A stretch of DNA of 64,000 bases from positions 434,001-498,000 of the forward strand of contig NC_080181.1 of assembly GCF_950295315.1 (NCBI RefSeq), in the 5' to 3' direction. Below, piece after piece: positions 62,696-64,000 of the stretch. The notes beneath the pieces were generated by a model. That model worked only from the letters and a program-made list of their open reading frames with translations, was not told the origin of the DNA and ran no database searches. Source of the DNA: Erinaceus europaeus (lineage: Eukaryota; Chordata; Mammalia; Eulipotyphla; Erinaceidae). Each line of letters opens with the position of its first letter. The stretch's first letter is position 1. Position numbers and translations under genes: made by a program.

Positions 62696-63243
62696 GTTTC
62701 ACATGGGGTGTCTGACAAAAAAATGGGCAGGACCTAGGAAAGATTTGTACTAAAACATAAAATTACAGGGAGACCAAATTACTGCAGAATCAACTAGACT
62801 GACTGCTGACAAAGTAAAGAATGCTTCAAAAATTCCCTGATCCTTGAGTGTTCATGGAAATTAGGATTTCTGGAGAATGAAAGCAAATGCATGTCTATAG
62901 AACATTAGACTAGCAAAGAAAGAGGCAAGATCTGTGCAATGATGGATACAGTTAGGGTGACAATTGAAACACTGAATCCAGCAAAAATGTTCCTTGTTTT
63001 CAAATGCAGTGAATATTGATCCATGTGTGGAGCCAAGTGCTTATGAAAAGGGAGTCCGATAAATATGTGTTAATTATGAACTAAGACAAAATATTTGTCC
63101 AACAATACTTAAGTTGCAGTATATATTCTTTTAAAGGCTCTGTGATGGTCAGCAAGATTCTTGTCTCTGAAGTTGCAGGTTGGATTGCCAGCCCCTCTAG
63201 GCCTAATTGCTGTTCTGGGTGCTCTTTTCTCTCTGAGATATCA

Positions 63244-63245
<2 letters not shown>

Positions 63246-63289
<44 letters not shown>
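63246..63289. repeat. TA microsatellite
   Basis: Pure (TA)n, about 22 repeats, in the single sub-repeat at the right edge. It corresponds to the short TATATATGTA run in other sub-repeats. Confidence 0.95.
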
Positions 63290-63292
<3 letters not shown>

Positions 63293-63719
63293 CTTCCATG
63301 TAAATTCTGAGAGAGATTCAGGCATAAATCTGGGGAGATAGCATAACCATTGTGCCTCCTAGGTCTTACAAGGCTGAGGCTCCAGAACCCCAGGTACAGT
63401 CACCAGCACAACAAGCTAGAGCTCAGCAGTGCTCTGGTAACTCTTTCTGTGTATCTGAGCCTACCAGTAAAGTAAGTAAACATAAGTAAAATATTAATGA
63501 GAGGTGAGAGAGACAGAGAGAGGCAGAGAAGGATACAGAAGCAGGAGTCAAGGCTGGAAAAAAATCACAGCACCAAAACCTCCTGTAAAGCTGTCTTAAT
63601 AACAAGTTCTCACCTGTAGAGATGGTAAAAGCAGTAGCTTCAGTCCCCACAGCCCCCAAGATCTATCCCAGCACTTGCCACCTGATGGGCTAGCAGCACA
63701 CACCAGATATATGTGTGTG

Positions 63720-64000
63720 GATGCTCAGAGCTCACCTCCTCTAATCACACAGGACAGCTGCTAGGTAGACATAATCACTTACCTACAGACACCCCCAGGT
63801 GGTCAGGAGCTAATCAGGAAGCCCAGACTCTGGTAAAGCACAAGTGGGTGTACAAAGAGACACTCCTGTCTGAGTCTCCAGAGCCCTAGATTCAATCCCT
63901 TGTCTCACTCATCCAACACTGAGCATTTCTCTGACAAAATGAAATAAAAGAACATCAAAGCAAGCCAGGCAAAGAAAACAAGTCAAGCAGAACAGGAGAT
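63720..64000 (+). other. Ancient junction module at the right edge
   Basis: Starts GCTCAGAGCTCACC, like 52443-52457 and the other junction modules. It contains AAGTGGGTGTACAAAGAGAC and TTCAATCCCTTGTCTCAC, a decayed SINE-like head. It suggests that yet another old copy continues beyond the window. Confidence 0.5.

Larger units (their letters stand above)
61819..63719 (+). repeat. Ancient unit tail with single sub-repeat
   Basis: It holds the decayed unit SINE (about 61975-62170), the TCCATTGTGCATTGGATGTCA segment (62353-62373) and one sub-repeat (about 62400-63700) that was later split by a younger SINE at 62490-62695. It is the second outer copy with a single sub-repeat. Confidence 0.75.

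Overview
This is vertebrate, almost certainly mammalian, nuclear DNA with no protein-coding gene that I can support. Several tRNA-derived SINEs (for example 41223-41477, complement of 60938-61165, and 62490-62695) have the head, CT-rich middle and AATAAATAAA-type tail that I associate with hedgehogs (Erinaceidae, probably Erinaceus or a close relative). That species assignment is recognition from memory, not a database result.

The window is the edge of a macrosatellite. From 5526 to about 52722 there are six head-to-tail units of about 7.8 kb (here A-F: 7822, 7831, 7838, 7815, 8101 and 7790 bp). Unit E is longer because of one young SINE. Units B-E form a homogenised subfamily, A and F are slightly older variants, G (52723-57703) is clearly diverged and shortened, and 57704-64000 holds broken, ancient copies. 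On the left, 1-5325 is part of another unit in the opposite orientation. It is separated from unit A by exactly 200 Ns (5326-5525), so the inversion may be a scaffolding artefact.

Each complete unit has the same modules. In unit A coordinates: two blocks without recognisable genes (5526-7190); a TA/GA microsatellite; a block with a weak exon-like signature (7411-7590, minus strand); a CA repeat; a CCTTTTAAGG CArG/TATA-like element (7871-7880); a 690-bp GC-rich array of 15 CCAAT-type elements (ATTGG on the + strand) spaced about 50 bp apart and alternating with CGCCC/GC boxes (7897-8586); two CTCF-like motifs in one orientation (8810-8824 and 9057-9071); a CA repeat; a decayed SINE; three tandem sub-repeats of about 1.0 kb (9991-12982); a GT repeat; and a short SINE-like junction module. 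The outer units G and the decayed copy near 62-63.7 kb have only one sub-repeat, so the triplication preceded or accompanied the amplification.

The most interesting structure is a repeated regulatory cassette: a phased NF-Y/GC-box array next to a fixed-orientation CTCF pair, repeated once per 7.8 kb. It resembles in principle the CTCF-binding mammalian macrosatellites (DXZ4 type) and the CCAAT/CACCC/GATA enhancers of some LTRs, but I recognise no sequence identity with either. Function, chromosome and transcription are inference.
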